Below, piece after piece: positions 1 through 6,820 of a stretch of 7,755 bases of DNA; within the stretch, counting starts at the first letter, position 1, and every line of letters begins with the position of its first letter. A program made the translations under genes and the position numbers. The notes below the pieces were generated by a model, which did no database searches, was not told the origin of the DNA, and saw nothing but the letters and a program-made list of their open reading frames with translations. The stretch is taken from assembly GCA_023406965.1 (NCBI GenBank), contig JAEXTI010000521.1:1-7755 (forward strand), read 5' to 3'. Source of the stretch: Chloroflexota bacterium (GTDB taxonomy: Bacteria > Chloroflexota > Anaerolineae > Anaerolineales > Anaerolineaceae).

Positions 1-30
1 GCGTTGAATCAGGCCGGCATCAGCCTTTGA
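1..30 (+). CDS. Possible C-terminal end of an upstream gene (partial)
   Basis: Reading from base 1 gives the nine residues ALNQAGISL and then a TGA stop at 28-30. This would be the tail of a gene that begins outside the window on the same strand. The alternative frame starting at base 3 stays open to a TAG near 123-125, but its translation is rich in Cys, Arg, Asn and Lys and looks unlike a natural protein tail. Nine residues are too few to name a family, and it is possible that neither frame is coding. Confidence 0.3.
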   Translation, partial: ALNQAGISL

Positions 31-40
31 AGTTTGAAGG
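22..40 (+). repeat. Tandem 7-mer inside a short inverted repeat
   Basis: TTTGAAG occurs twice in direct tandem (25-31 and 32-38). The pair is bracketed by GCCTT (22-26) and AAGGC (36-40), which could form a 5-bp stem. It overlaps the stop codon of the putative upstream gene. No T-run follows, so it is not a convincing intrinsic terminator. I report it as a sequence pattern only. Confidence 0.3.
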
Positions 41-114
41 CGCGCAGACGGATTGTTACCGGCAACGAAATGATCGGAATATCGGCTTGAAAAAGGCTTT
101 CATTCCTACCAAGC

Positions 115-123
115 TGGTAAAAT
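115..123 (+). promoter_or_regulatory. Candidate extended -10 promoter
   Basis: TGGTAAAAT fits the extended -10 form TGnTATAAT, with 5 of 6 hexamer matches. A start point about 7 bases downstream would leave a leader of about 25 nt before the ATG at 155, with room for the Shine-Dalgarno GGAG at 146-149. No good -35 hexamer lies 16-18 bases upstream, as expected for an extended -10 promoter. It would drive the small membrane protein gene. Promoter rules in this phylum are poorly known, so this is a candidate only. Confidence 0.4.
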
Positions 124-124
124 A

Positions 125-149
125 GGGAAATATCTTCCCCTCCTTGGAG
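125..149 (+). promoter_or_regulatory. Small hairpins next to the ribosome binding site
   Basis: GGGAA (125-129) can pair with TTCCC (135-139) across a 5-base loop. Directly after it, CTCC (140-143) is complementary to the Shine-Dalgarno GGAG (146-149). With only two bases between them these last two cannot fold tightly as a simple hairpin, so real sequestration of the binding site is doubtful. The SD itself is well placed, 5 bases before the ATG at 155. Confidence 0.25.
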
Positions 150-154
150 TTTGA

Positions 155-550
155 ATGCAGGATCAAGACAAACCCACCCCCTGGTACATCCGTTTTGCAA
201 AATATTTCTTTTTCAAGGTGCTGGTTTTTGACCTGGCACTGGTTGCATTGACGGCGGCATCGTTTTGGTTTATCGGGCAGTGGAGTGCGTTGGCTTACAG
301 CGACCGCCTGTTTTGGGTGGGAGTTGTTGTGATTTTGGCGGGCGGGTTGGCGTTGATGGTCATGTCGTTTGTCCGGCGAGACGAGCGGACGCAGATGATG
401 CCCGAGCGAGGTGAGCCAGGAAATATTCTCCGGCGGACCCCAAGTATGCTTTCGGGAACGGATAAGCGGTATAATATTTCCACTCAATTATGGTTGATCG
501 GTTTAGGCTGTATAGGTTTCAGTATCTTGATGTACAATCTTCTCTCATAA
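155..550 (+). CDS. Small membrane protein with three predicted helices, unknown function
   Basis: I do not recognise this 131-residue protein. Three hydrophobic segments are visible at about residues 19-41, 52-73 and 111-130, so it is an integral membrane protein. A basic and polar loop of about 37 residues (74-110, starting SFVRRDER) separates helices two and three and is probably cytoplasmic by the positive-inside rule. The N-terminus is short and polar and there is no cleavable signal peptide or lipobox. The ATG is preceded by GGAG at a 5-base spacing and by a candidate extended -10 promoter at 115-123. The gene lies 177 bases upstream of the exporter operon, far enough that it is probably a separate transcription unit, so a functional link to the exporter is not shown. 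It is real coding sequence by its hydrophobic pattern and start signals, but its role is open. Confidence 0.75.
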   Translation: MQDQDKPTPWYIRFAKYFFFKVLVFDLALVALTAASFWFIGQWSALAYSDRLFWVGVVVILAGGLALMVMSFVRRDERTQMMPERGEPGNILRRTPSMLSGTDKRYNISTQLWLIGLGCIGFSILMYNLLS

Positions 551-727
551 CAAAGAATTCAAATAACTCAGGCTGAGATCATAGAAGCCCGATTGCGGGT
601 GCGAATCACACGCAATCACTGTGATCTTGGTGCACTTCTCAACCCCTGGGGACTTGCGAATTTGGAATACAAGCCGGTTTCCCGGTTGGAATTTTCAGAG
701 GAATCCTTATTGTAAGGAGAGGCCAAG
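551..727 (+). other. Intergenic leader region before the exporter operon
   Basis: No gene is seen here. The stretch holds the repeat cluster at 576-627, a short odd palindrome CCCCTGGGG (643-651), two CCGGTT copies in direct orientation eight bases apart (674-679, 682-687), and the Shine-Dalgarno of the next gene at its end. I found no convincing -35/-10 pair. The operon promoter must lie here or in the end of the preceding gene, since the following five genes are packed too tightly to carry their own. Confidence 0.5.
576..627 (+). promoter_or_regulatory. Nested and competing inverted repeats (operator or RNA leader candidate)
   Basis: GATTGCG (591-597) pairs with CGCAATC (611-617); after one G/A mismatch the stem continues with GTG (599-601) and CAC (607-609), leaving a 5-base loop. 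An outer pair AGATCA (576-581) / TGATCT (622-627) encloses it. A third inverted pair ATCACA (605-610) / TGTGAT (620-625) uses overlapping bases and so competes with the first two. AATCAC also repeats directly at 604-609 and 614-619, exactly 10 bases apart, one helical turn. There is no T-run, so this is not an intrinsic terminator. It could be a regulator binding site or a switching leader for the operon at 728. Confidence 0.4.
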
Positions 728-730
728 TTG
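713..730 (+). promoter_or_regulatory. Strong ribosome binding site fixing a TTG start
   Basis: AAGGAGAGG at 714-722 is a near-ideal Shine-Dalgarno, followed by TTG at 728. A TAA in the same frame (713-715) blocks any start further upstream. The first in-frame ATG lies 14 codons downstream, inside the signal peptide, and would destroy the lipoprotein signal. TTG at 728 is therefore the only sensible start. Confidence 0.85.
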
Positions 731-1921
731 AAGATCAGACTCCCTGTATTAATTTTGTCCGTAGTAGTTATGTTAACGCTCTCAGCCTGTGGCAGTGGGG
801 GAGGCGGGAAGGCAACACCTACGCCCGTGCCAGAGATTGTTAGTTATGAGAAGTCGCTCTTCACTGTTGAGCGCGGGTCGATCGTATCCCTCGATGACCT
901 GATGGGCGAGATTGTCCCCTCCAAACAAGACGAATTATTCTTCCGGTCGTCGGGGTTTGTCACCCGGATTGCCGTGAAACAGGGCGATCAGGTGAAGCAA
1001 GGAGATATCCTGGCGGAACTGCAAGTGGAAGATCTGGTGAGCCAGCTTCAACAAGCGCAGATTGATCTGGAGGTTGCCCAGGCGAACCTTGCCAATTCTC
1101 AAGCACAGCGAGAGTTTGACCTCAAACAGGCAGAAGCCAACGTGGTGATCCTGCGGGCGCGCATGGAAATGGCAAAGATGGATGTTGAACAGTCCACCGG
1201 CTCGGGGCGCGTGCGAGCCGAGTTGAACTTGCAAATTGCCGAGCAGAATTTGCTTCTGGCCGAGGAAACGTTGAAGTTAAAGACCGAAGGCGAAGATTCT
1301 TACATGGAACAAGCGGTGAAGCGCAGCGAGCTTTCGGTAGAGCGACTGGAGCGCTTGCTTTCTGAGCGGCAAATTGTAGCGCCTTATGATGGAATCGTCC
1401 TGCGAATGTCTTTACGGGCTGCCCAGCAAATGAATGCCTTTGAGGTGGCGATTGTGGTTGGCGATCCAACCGAGTTGGTTGTTCGCGGTCCCTATGATTA
1501 CGACCTGGCTGAAATTCTGAACGAAGACACCGAGGTGAATTTCTACCTGACCAGAGATGCGAAAGATTCCTACCCGGTTACGTATCTGCCCAATTTCCTG
1601 GCTGTCACGGCTTCAACGGAGCGGAGCACGAGTGGCATGTCCGCAACCAGTTACTTCTATTTCAGCGTACCGGAAGAGCTTCCAAAGGAAGAAGTTCGGG
1701 TTGGGCGATCGGTACAGTTGGAAATCGTTTTGGGTAGAAAAGATAATGTTCTTTTGCTGCCCCCGGCGGCGATTCGCGAATACAAGGGGCTGCAGTTTGT
1801 CATCGTTCAAGATGGTGACACCCGGCGCCGGGTGGAAATTAGCGAAGTGGGATTGAAATCCCTGGAAAAATGGGAAGTTGTGGCGGATTTGCAAGAGGGC
1901 GACCAGGTTGTCGGGCCTTGA
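728..1921 (+). CDS. MacA/HlyD-type efflux adaptor (membrane fusion) lipoprotein
   Basis: This 397-residue protein is the adaptor subunit of the ABC machine encoded downstream. It starts with a lipoprotein signal peptide whose lipobox is LSAC, with the lipidated Cys at 21, followed by a Gly-rich and TPTPVP tether (22-36). The two halves of a lipoyl (biotinyl-like) domain are at about 72-104 (motif GFVTRIAVKQGDQVKQGD) and 213-245 (APYDGIV). They flank an alpha-helical hairpin of about 108 residues (105-212) rich in Gln, Glu, Leu and Ala, typical of coiled coils in this family. A beta-barrel region (about 246-335) and a membrane-proximal region (about 340-397, from LLLPPAAI) follow. The order matches MacA and other HlyD-family adaptors. 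It is 14 bases upstream of the permease gene, so it is co-transcribed and presumably contacts the permease outside the membrane. No TolC-like outer-membrane partner is in the window. Start is TTG. Confidence 0.9.
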   Translation: MKIRLPVLILSVVVMLTLSACGSGGGGKATPTPVPEIVSYEKSLFTVERGSIVSLDDLMGEIVPSKQDELFFRSSGFVTRIAVKQGDQVKQGDILAELQVEDLVSQLQQAQIDLEVAQANLANSQAQREFDLKQAEANVVILRARMEMAKMDVEQSTGSGRVRAELNLQIAEQNLLLAEETLKLKTEGEDSYMEQAVKRSELSVERLERLLSERQIVAPYDGIVLRMSLRAAQQMNAFEVAIVVGDPTELVVRGPYDYDLAEILNEDTEVNFYLTRDAKDSYPVTYLPNFLAVTASTERSTSGMSATSYFYFSVPEELPKEEVRVGRSVQLEIVLGRKDNVLLLPPAAIREYKGLQFVIVQDGDTRRRVEISEVGLKSLEKWEVVADLQEGDQVVGP

Positions 1922-1935
1922 TTGGAGCCTGAACA

Positions 1936-4935
1936 ATGCAAAAAACATCGACAAATTTGCTCCAGTCCATTAAGAACCTTCCCCGCAAGGCGATCGGGTG
2001 CTTGGGGCTGGTGGTCTTTGCGCTGCCGGGTTTGATAGGTGTGCTGTCGGCAAGATTATGGGATTGGCTATCGAGTTCGACATCTCTATTCATGGTGGTA
2101 TTCAAGCGCCTGCGCCACAATGTGGGGCTGGCGATCAGCGCGGTGGTGGGTATTGTAGCGGTTTTAGGAATGGTGGTGTGCGTCCCGGTATTTTCCCATG
2201 CAGTCTCTGGCAAGGTGTTGCAAGCACAGTTGGAGGAACGGGCGTATAGTTCTCACCGCAGGTTGTTTAGCCTGCACATGTATTACATGAGCCAGGGCTC
2301 TGCTCCGGAGCTCACCCTTGCCGATGCTACCAAGGTCGAAGATTATATTGAAACGGCATTCCCTGAATTGGTGGGGGTGAACGTTGATCGGGTTGTGACC
2401 GAACTTCAATCCAGCGCGTTGGGCTGGAAACCGGTCACGATGCAGACCGGGCAAGTGCCGAAAGAGACCTGGTTACAAATGGGTTTTGTGGGGATCAACA
2501 CGGTCCCTGAAAACAGTGTGTTGATTGAGGGGCAGTGGCCCGACCTGGAGGCTTCTCTGACCGGGCCTGTGCAGGTCGCGGTGATGGCTTCGGCAGCAGA
2601 TGAAGCATTCCTCAATGTGGGTGACCGGTTCAAGTACAACGACCTGGAAATTGTTATTGCGGGGATATGGGAGCCGATCAACGAAACGGATACCATTTGG
2701 TTTGCGCTTCCATCGGTCAGTTATTCGAATATGCTGTGGGTTCCGCCGGAGATATTTGAGGCGCGGTTATCCAGCGCAATCAACCGGCCGATTTTCTATG
2801 CCTCATGGTACGTGATGACGGATGATGAGGATCTAAAATATGCGGGCGCGAATGATTATGCCAAGGGTTTAGTTCGGATGGATCTCGAGCTGAACAGGAT
2901 CCTACCCGGTATCATCACCGACTACACGCCGATTGAGCAGTTGCAGGCTTACCAAAAGCGGGCAGATTCGCTGACCACGCTGTTTTATGCGGTGGGCGGG
3001 CCGATGGTGATTTTGGCGTTATTGTTCATCGGCTTGACGGCGACCATCGCGGTACAACAATACCAACAGGAAACAGCAACGATGCGCGGGCGCGGTACCA
3101 GTTGGGGCCAGATTGTCACGTTGAACATTCTGGAAAGCGTACTGTTGATTCTGGCGGCGGTCATCCCATCGGTTTTTGTGGGGTTGGGAGCGGCTTCGCT
3201 CATGGGGCGGACTCTGTCGTTCTTGAAGTTCACCAATCGCGAGGGCCTGGCCTTGACCCTGCAAGGGATCAATCTGACCTGGTTCTTGCTGGCGGCGGTC
3301 GCCATCATTCTGGCGCGGCTTTTTCCAACGATGGGCATTTCACGAACTTCGATCATTCGGGTGAAGCAAGAACAATCGCGCGCGACCAGCAAGCCTTTCT
3401 GGCAGCGCTTTTACCTGGATTTCATCCTGCTGCTGCCGGGGATCTATTCCTATGTGACGATGAGCGGATTGGCGAAACCTTCTCGCTTCATGCCGCGGTT
3501 ACAGATCGAAGGGGTAGAACAGTACCGAGATCCGCTGTTGTTTGTCGCTCCGGCACTGTTTGCGATGGCGGTTTGCATGATCTCTCTGCGGGTGCTCCCG
3601 TGGGTGTTGAAGCTGCTCACGCGCCTGGCTGATCATATCCCGGGGGTGTGGGCTTATCTCTCGGTGCAGCAAATTGCCCGCCGGCCGCAAGACCATTCCA
3701 GCGCGCTGTTGTTGATTATGATGTCGTTGAGTATCTCGATTTTCTCGGCTTCGACGGCAAAGACGCTGGATAAATGGCTGCATGACTCGATTTATTACCG
3801 TTCCGGGGCGGACCTTGTAGTGCATGAATATGTGGTGGAAGGGGGGACAACGAATTTGTCCGGCCCTCCAGGTGATCCTTCGGCAAGACCGACCATTTCG
3901 GAAGCGGACTTGAACGTAGAAGGGTACCTGACGATTGAAGAGCACATGAAGCTACCTAGCATCGAGGGGGTAGCCCGGGTGGGCAGATATGAAACCAACT
4001 TCTCGTATGGCGCAGGGGAGCAGCGGGCTATCTTGTTGGGTATCGATCGCCTGGAGTTTCCCAATGCCGCGTTCTACCGGGAGGACTTCACGGGCCAATC
4101 CTTGGGCAGTTTGATGAATTTGTTAGGAATGGAACCGATGGGGGTGCTGGTCCCGCGGAATTTGGCAGAGGAATACGGTTTGCAGGTGGGCGATCGGTTG
4201 AACATTGCCGCGCTTATTCTGGACCAGTCGGTTGAGCGCGAGCTGGTGATTGTGGGTATGTACGATTATTTCCCGACGATTTACCCGGACGGGCGCACGA
4301 CCTTGATTATCAACCTGGCAGCGTTGTTTGATAATCCCGATACGGCGATTGGTTACGATTTGTGGCTCAATGTCCGCGAGGACACCGATGTGCCGTTGCT
4401 GCTGGAGCAGATCAAGCAGTTGATCGGCAGCCCGGGTGCGGTGGTTGAAGTGCGCGGAGATGCTCTGCGAGAAGTGCGCGAGATGATGGATCAGCCTGAG
4501 CGCGTGGGGCTGTTCGGAGTCTTGAACGTGGGCTTCCTGGCGACCGGGTTGATGCCCGGCATTGGCTTTGTGCTGTATTCGTATGCTTCGCTGCGGCGCA
4601 GATTCATCCAGTTGGGCATTTTGCAGGCGATTGGTCTGTCAGTCAAGCAGTTGATTGGCTACCTGGCGTTGGAACAGTTCATCTTGATGGGGCTGGCTAT
4701 TGGCCTGGGGGCGGTCATTGGTTTGGTGACCAGCAAATTGTTTGTGCCTTTCTTGCAGATCAGCACGGAAACCGGCACGCCCATTCCACCGTTTGAGGTG
4801 TTGATTGGCTGGGCCGAATCAGCCTGGTTGAGCCTGGCGTTTGGATTGGTGTTGTTCATGACCATGATCGGGACGATCTATTACCTGGCTCAGATGAAGG
4901 TCTTCCAGGCTGTGAAGATGGGCGAAGCGGCTTAA
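1936..4935 (+). CDS. FtsX/MacB-type ABC transporter permease with two FtsX modules
   Basis: This 999-residue membrane protein is the transmembrane part of a type VII (mechanotransmission) ABC system. Hydrophobic segments are seen at about 20-40, 62-86, 350-372, 396-425, 446-466, 492-510, 532-560, 586-606, 858-884, 905-935 and 960-985. Two large extracytoplasmic domains lie at about 88-340 and 610-855. The pattern TM - large domain - three TM occurs twice, so one chain carries two FtsX modules and looks like a built-in pseudo-dimer. The C-terminal module is the more typical: a conserved FtsX-style stretch covers about 858-940, including LRRRFIQLGILQAIGLS after the first helix of the triplet. 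The extra helix at 20-40 and the linker helices between modules differ from classic 4-TM MacB/LolC. GGAG at 1924-1927 precedes the ATG. It lies between the adaptor and the two ATPases, 14 bases from each. The substrate cannot be told from sequence; lipoproteins, peptides, lipids or drugs are all known for the family. Confidence 0.92.
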   Translation: MQKTSTNLLQSIKNLPRKAIGCLGLVVFALPGLIGVLSARLWDWLSSSTSLFMVVFKRLRHNVGLAISAVVGIVAVLGMVVCVPVFSHAVSGKVLQAQLEERAYSSHRRLFSLHMYYMSQGSAPELTLADATKVEDYIETAFPELVGVNVDRVVTELQSSALGWKPVTMQTGQVPKETWLQMGFVGINTVPENSVLIEGQWPDLEASLTGPVQVAVMASAADEAFLNVGDRFKYNDLEIVIAGIWEPINETDTIWFALPSVSYSNMLWVPPEIFEARLSSAINRPIFYASWYVMTDDEDLKYAGANDYAKGLVRMDLELNRILPGIITDYTPIEQLQAYQKRADSLTTLFYAVGGPMVILALLFIGLTATIAVQQYQQETATMRGRGTSWGQIVTLNILESVLLILAAVIPSVFVGLGAASLMGRTLSFLKFTNREGLALTLQGINLTWFLLAAVAIILARLFPTMGISRTSIIRVKQEQSRATSKPFWQRFYLDFILLLPGIYSYVTMSGLAKPSRFMPRLQIEGVEQYRDPLLFVAPALFAMAVCMISLRVLPWVLKLLTRLADHIPGVWAYLSVQQIARRPQDHSSALLLIMMSLSISIFSASTAKTLDKWLHDSIYYRSGADLVVHEYVVEGGTTNLSGPPGDPSARPTISEADLNVEGYLTIEEHMKLPSIEGVARVGRYETNFSYGAGEQRAILLGIDRLEFPNAAFYREDFTGQSLGSLMNLLGMEPMGVLVPRNLAEEYGLQVGDRLNIAALILDQSVERELVIVGMYDYFPTIYPDGRTTLIINLAALFDNPDTAIGYDLWLNVREDTDVPLLLEQIKQLIGSPGAVVEVRGDALREVREMMDQPERVGLFGVLNVGFLATGLMPGIGFVLYSYASLRRRFIQLGILQAIGLSVKQLIGYLALEQFILMGLAIGLGAVIGLVTSKLFVPFLQISTETGTPIPPFEVLIGWAESAWLSLAFGLVLFMTMIGTIYYLAQMKVFQAVKMGEAA

Positions 4936-4949
4936 AGGTGAGGTGAGCA

Positions 4950-6023
4950 ATGAATATGCAAAACGAGAAAAAGCCCATCATCATCTGCGAAAACCTGGTC
5001 AAGATCTATAAGGTTGTCGATCTTGAGGTGGTGGCCTTGCAAGGCCTGGACCTGATTGTGGAGCGCGGGGAGATGCTGGGGATTGTGGGCACTTCGGGGT
5101 CGGGAAAATCGACCTTGATGAACACGCTGGGCGGGTTGGACCGCCCCTCGGCTGGACGCGTGCAGGTGGATGGAATCGATCTATTGAGTCTTTCCGACCA
5201 GGCTATGAACCAATACCAGCGCTCTAAGGTTGGATTTGTGTGGCAGCAAACCTCGCGCAACTTGATCCCTTATCTGACCGCGCAGGAGAACGTTGAACTG
5301 CCGATGACGATGGCCTGGGTGACCGACCGGCGAGCGCGGCGAGAGTGGTCGGAGTGGTTGTTGAATGAAGTAGGATTATATGACCGCCGCGAGCACAAGC
5401 TGTCTCAGCTTTCGGGCGGACAGCAGCAGCGCGTGGCTATTGCGGTGGCGCTGGCCAACAAGCCGGTGCTGCTGTTGGGGGACGAGCCCACCGGCGAGGT
5501 GGATTCGGTGACTGCGCAGTCGATTATGGATACCTTCCGCAAACTGCGCGAGGATATGGATTTGACGGTGATCATCGTCACCCATGACCCGCGTATCGCC
5601 GAGCAGGTGGACCGCGTGGTTGCGATCCGCGACGGGAAGATTAGCACGGAGACGATCCGACAGGTGAGCCAGTTGGAGCAGGTAATGGCGCACTCCGACG
5701 GAGAAGAAGCCGGGCAGGCCACGGGCGAAGGACTGGCTGAGAAGTTGAAAGAACAGGTGAGCTTCCAGGAGTTTGTGGTGTTGGATTCGGCCGGACGGTT
5801 GCAGATTCCCAAGGAGTTGCGTGAGCAGTTGGGAATTGGCAAGCGGGCACAACTTGAACTCGGCGAGAATTCGATCATCATCCGGCCGGTGGAAGGCCAG
5901 GGAGAGGATAAGCCGAAGCATCTGTCGATTGAGGAGCAGATAGGCTTGCTATTTTCTCAAGAGACAGGCCCGCAGGATAAGGCCGGCAGCGTGAAGCGGC
6001 TGAAGGGATCTCGAGGAAAGTAG
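4950..6023 (+). CDS. ABC transporter ATPase fused to a C-terminal AbrB/SpoVT-like domain
   Basis: Residues 10-235 form a MacB/LolD-type nucleotide-binding domain. Walker A is GTSGSGKST (47-55), the Q-loop Gln is 99, the signature is LSGGQQQR (154-161), Walker B ends in D178-E179, the D-loop is TGEVDS (181-186) and the switch His is 212. All catalytic residues are present, so it should hydrolyse ATP. LolD-type proteins usually end soon after this point at about 220-250 residues; this one has 357. After an acidic linker (about 236-269), residues 270-314 read as an AbrB/MazE/SpoVT swapped-hairpin unit with the hallmark GRLQIPKELREQLGI. A tail with a possible amphipathic helix (326-337) and a basic end (KRLKGSRGK) follows. 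The residue after the signature helix is Val (AIAVALAN) where most relatives have Arg, and Walker B has LLGDEP rather than LLADEP. A GAGGTG Shine-Dalgarno lies just before the ATG; an ATG two codons later is possible. The energising role is firm; the role of the extra domain is inference. Confidence 0.93.
   Translation: MNMQNEKKPIIICENLVKIYKVVDLEVVALQGLDLIVERGEMLGIVGTSGSGKSTLMNTLGGLDRPSAGRVQVDGIDLLSLSDQAMNQYQRSKVGFVWQQTSRNLIPYLTAQENVELPMTMAWVTDRRARREWSEWLLNEVGLYDRREHKLSQLSGGQQQRVAIAVALANKPVLLLGDEPTGEVDSVTAQSIMDTFRKLREDMDLTVIIVTHDPRIAEQVDRVVAIRDGKISTETIRQVSQLEQVMAHSDGEEAGQATGEGLAEKLKEQVSFQEFVVLDSAGRLQIPKELREQLGIGKRAQLELGENSIIIRPVEGQGEDKPKHLSIEEQIGLLFSQETGPQDKAGSVKRLKGSRGK
5757..5891 (+). other. 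AbrB/MazE/SpoVT-like swapped-hairpin domain within the ATPase gene
   Basis: Residues 270-314 of the first ATPase begin with a beta strand (EFVVLDS), then the family hallmark G-R-x-x-I-P-K-E-L-R-x-x-L-G-I, then a strand pair (AQLEL, SIIIRPV). This is the layout of AbrB-type domains, which dimerise by swapping hairpins and often bind DNA. The reading frame is continuous with the ATPase, with no stop and no separate start signal nearby, so it is a true fusion rather than a separate antitoxin gene. Confidence 0.8.
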
Positions 6024-6029
6024 GAAACC

Positions 6030-6797
<768 letters not shown>

Positions 6798-6820
6798 TCC
6801 AAGATCGGAGGTGTCTACTC

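Noticed and set aside
3..125. Open plus-strand frame at the left edge, ending in TAG
   Set aside because: Composition looks non-coding and it would run through the candidate -10 promoter; the frame ending at 28-30 looks more natural, though neither is certain.
605..625. TCACA and TGTGA elements suggesting a CRP-type site
   Set aside because: The half-sites are in reversed order and 9 or more bases apart, whereas CRP sites are TGTGA-N6-TCACA.
643..651. CCCCTGGGG palindrome as a hairpin or terminator
   Set aside because: A one-base loop cannot fold as a hairpin and no T-run follows.
686..713. TTGGAA and TATTGT as a -35/-10 promoter for the operon
   Set aside because: Both boxes are weak, and transcription would start inside or after the Shine-Dalgarno of the first gene.
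3102..3632. Plus-strand open frame (176 codons) inside the permease gene
   Set aside because: It lies in another frame within a continuous FtsX coding region and its composition is unlike a natural protein.
5376..5921. Overlapping minus-strand open frames opposite the first ATPase
   Set aside because: They are antisense shadows of a gene with complete ABC motifs; they show no credible family features.
5757..6023. Separate MazE-like antitoxin gene
   Set aside because: The AbrB-like segment is in frame with the ATPase, has no start codon with a ribosome binding site of its own, and is not followed by a toxin gene.
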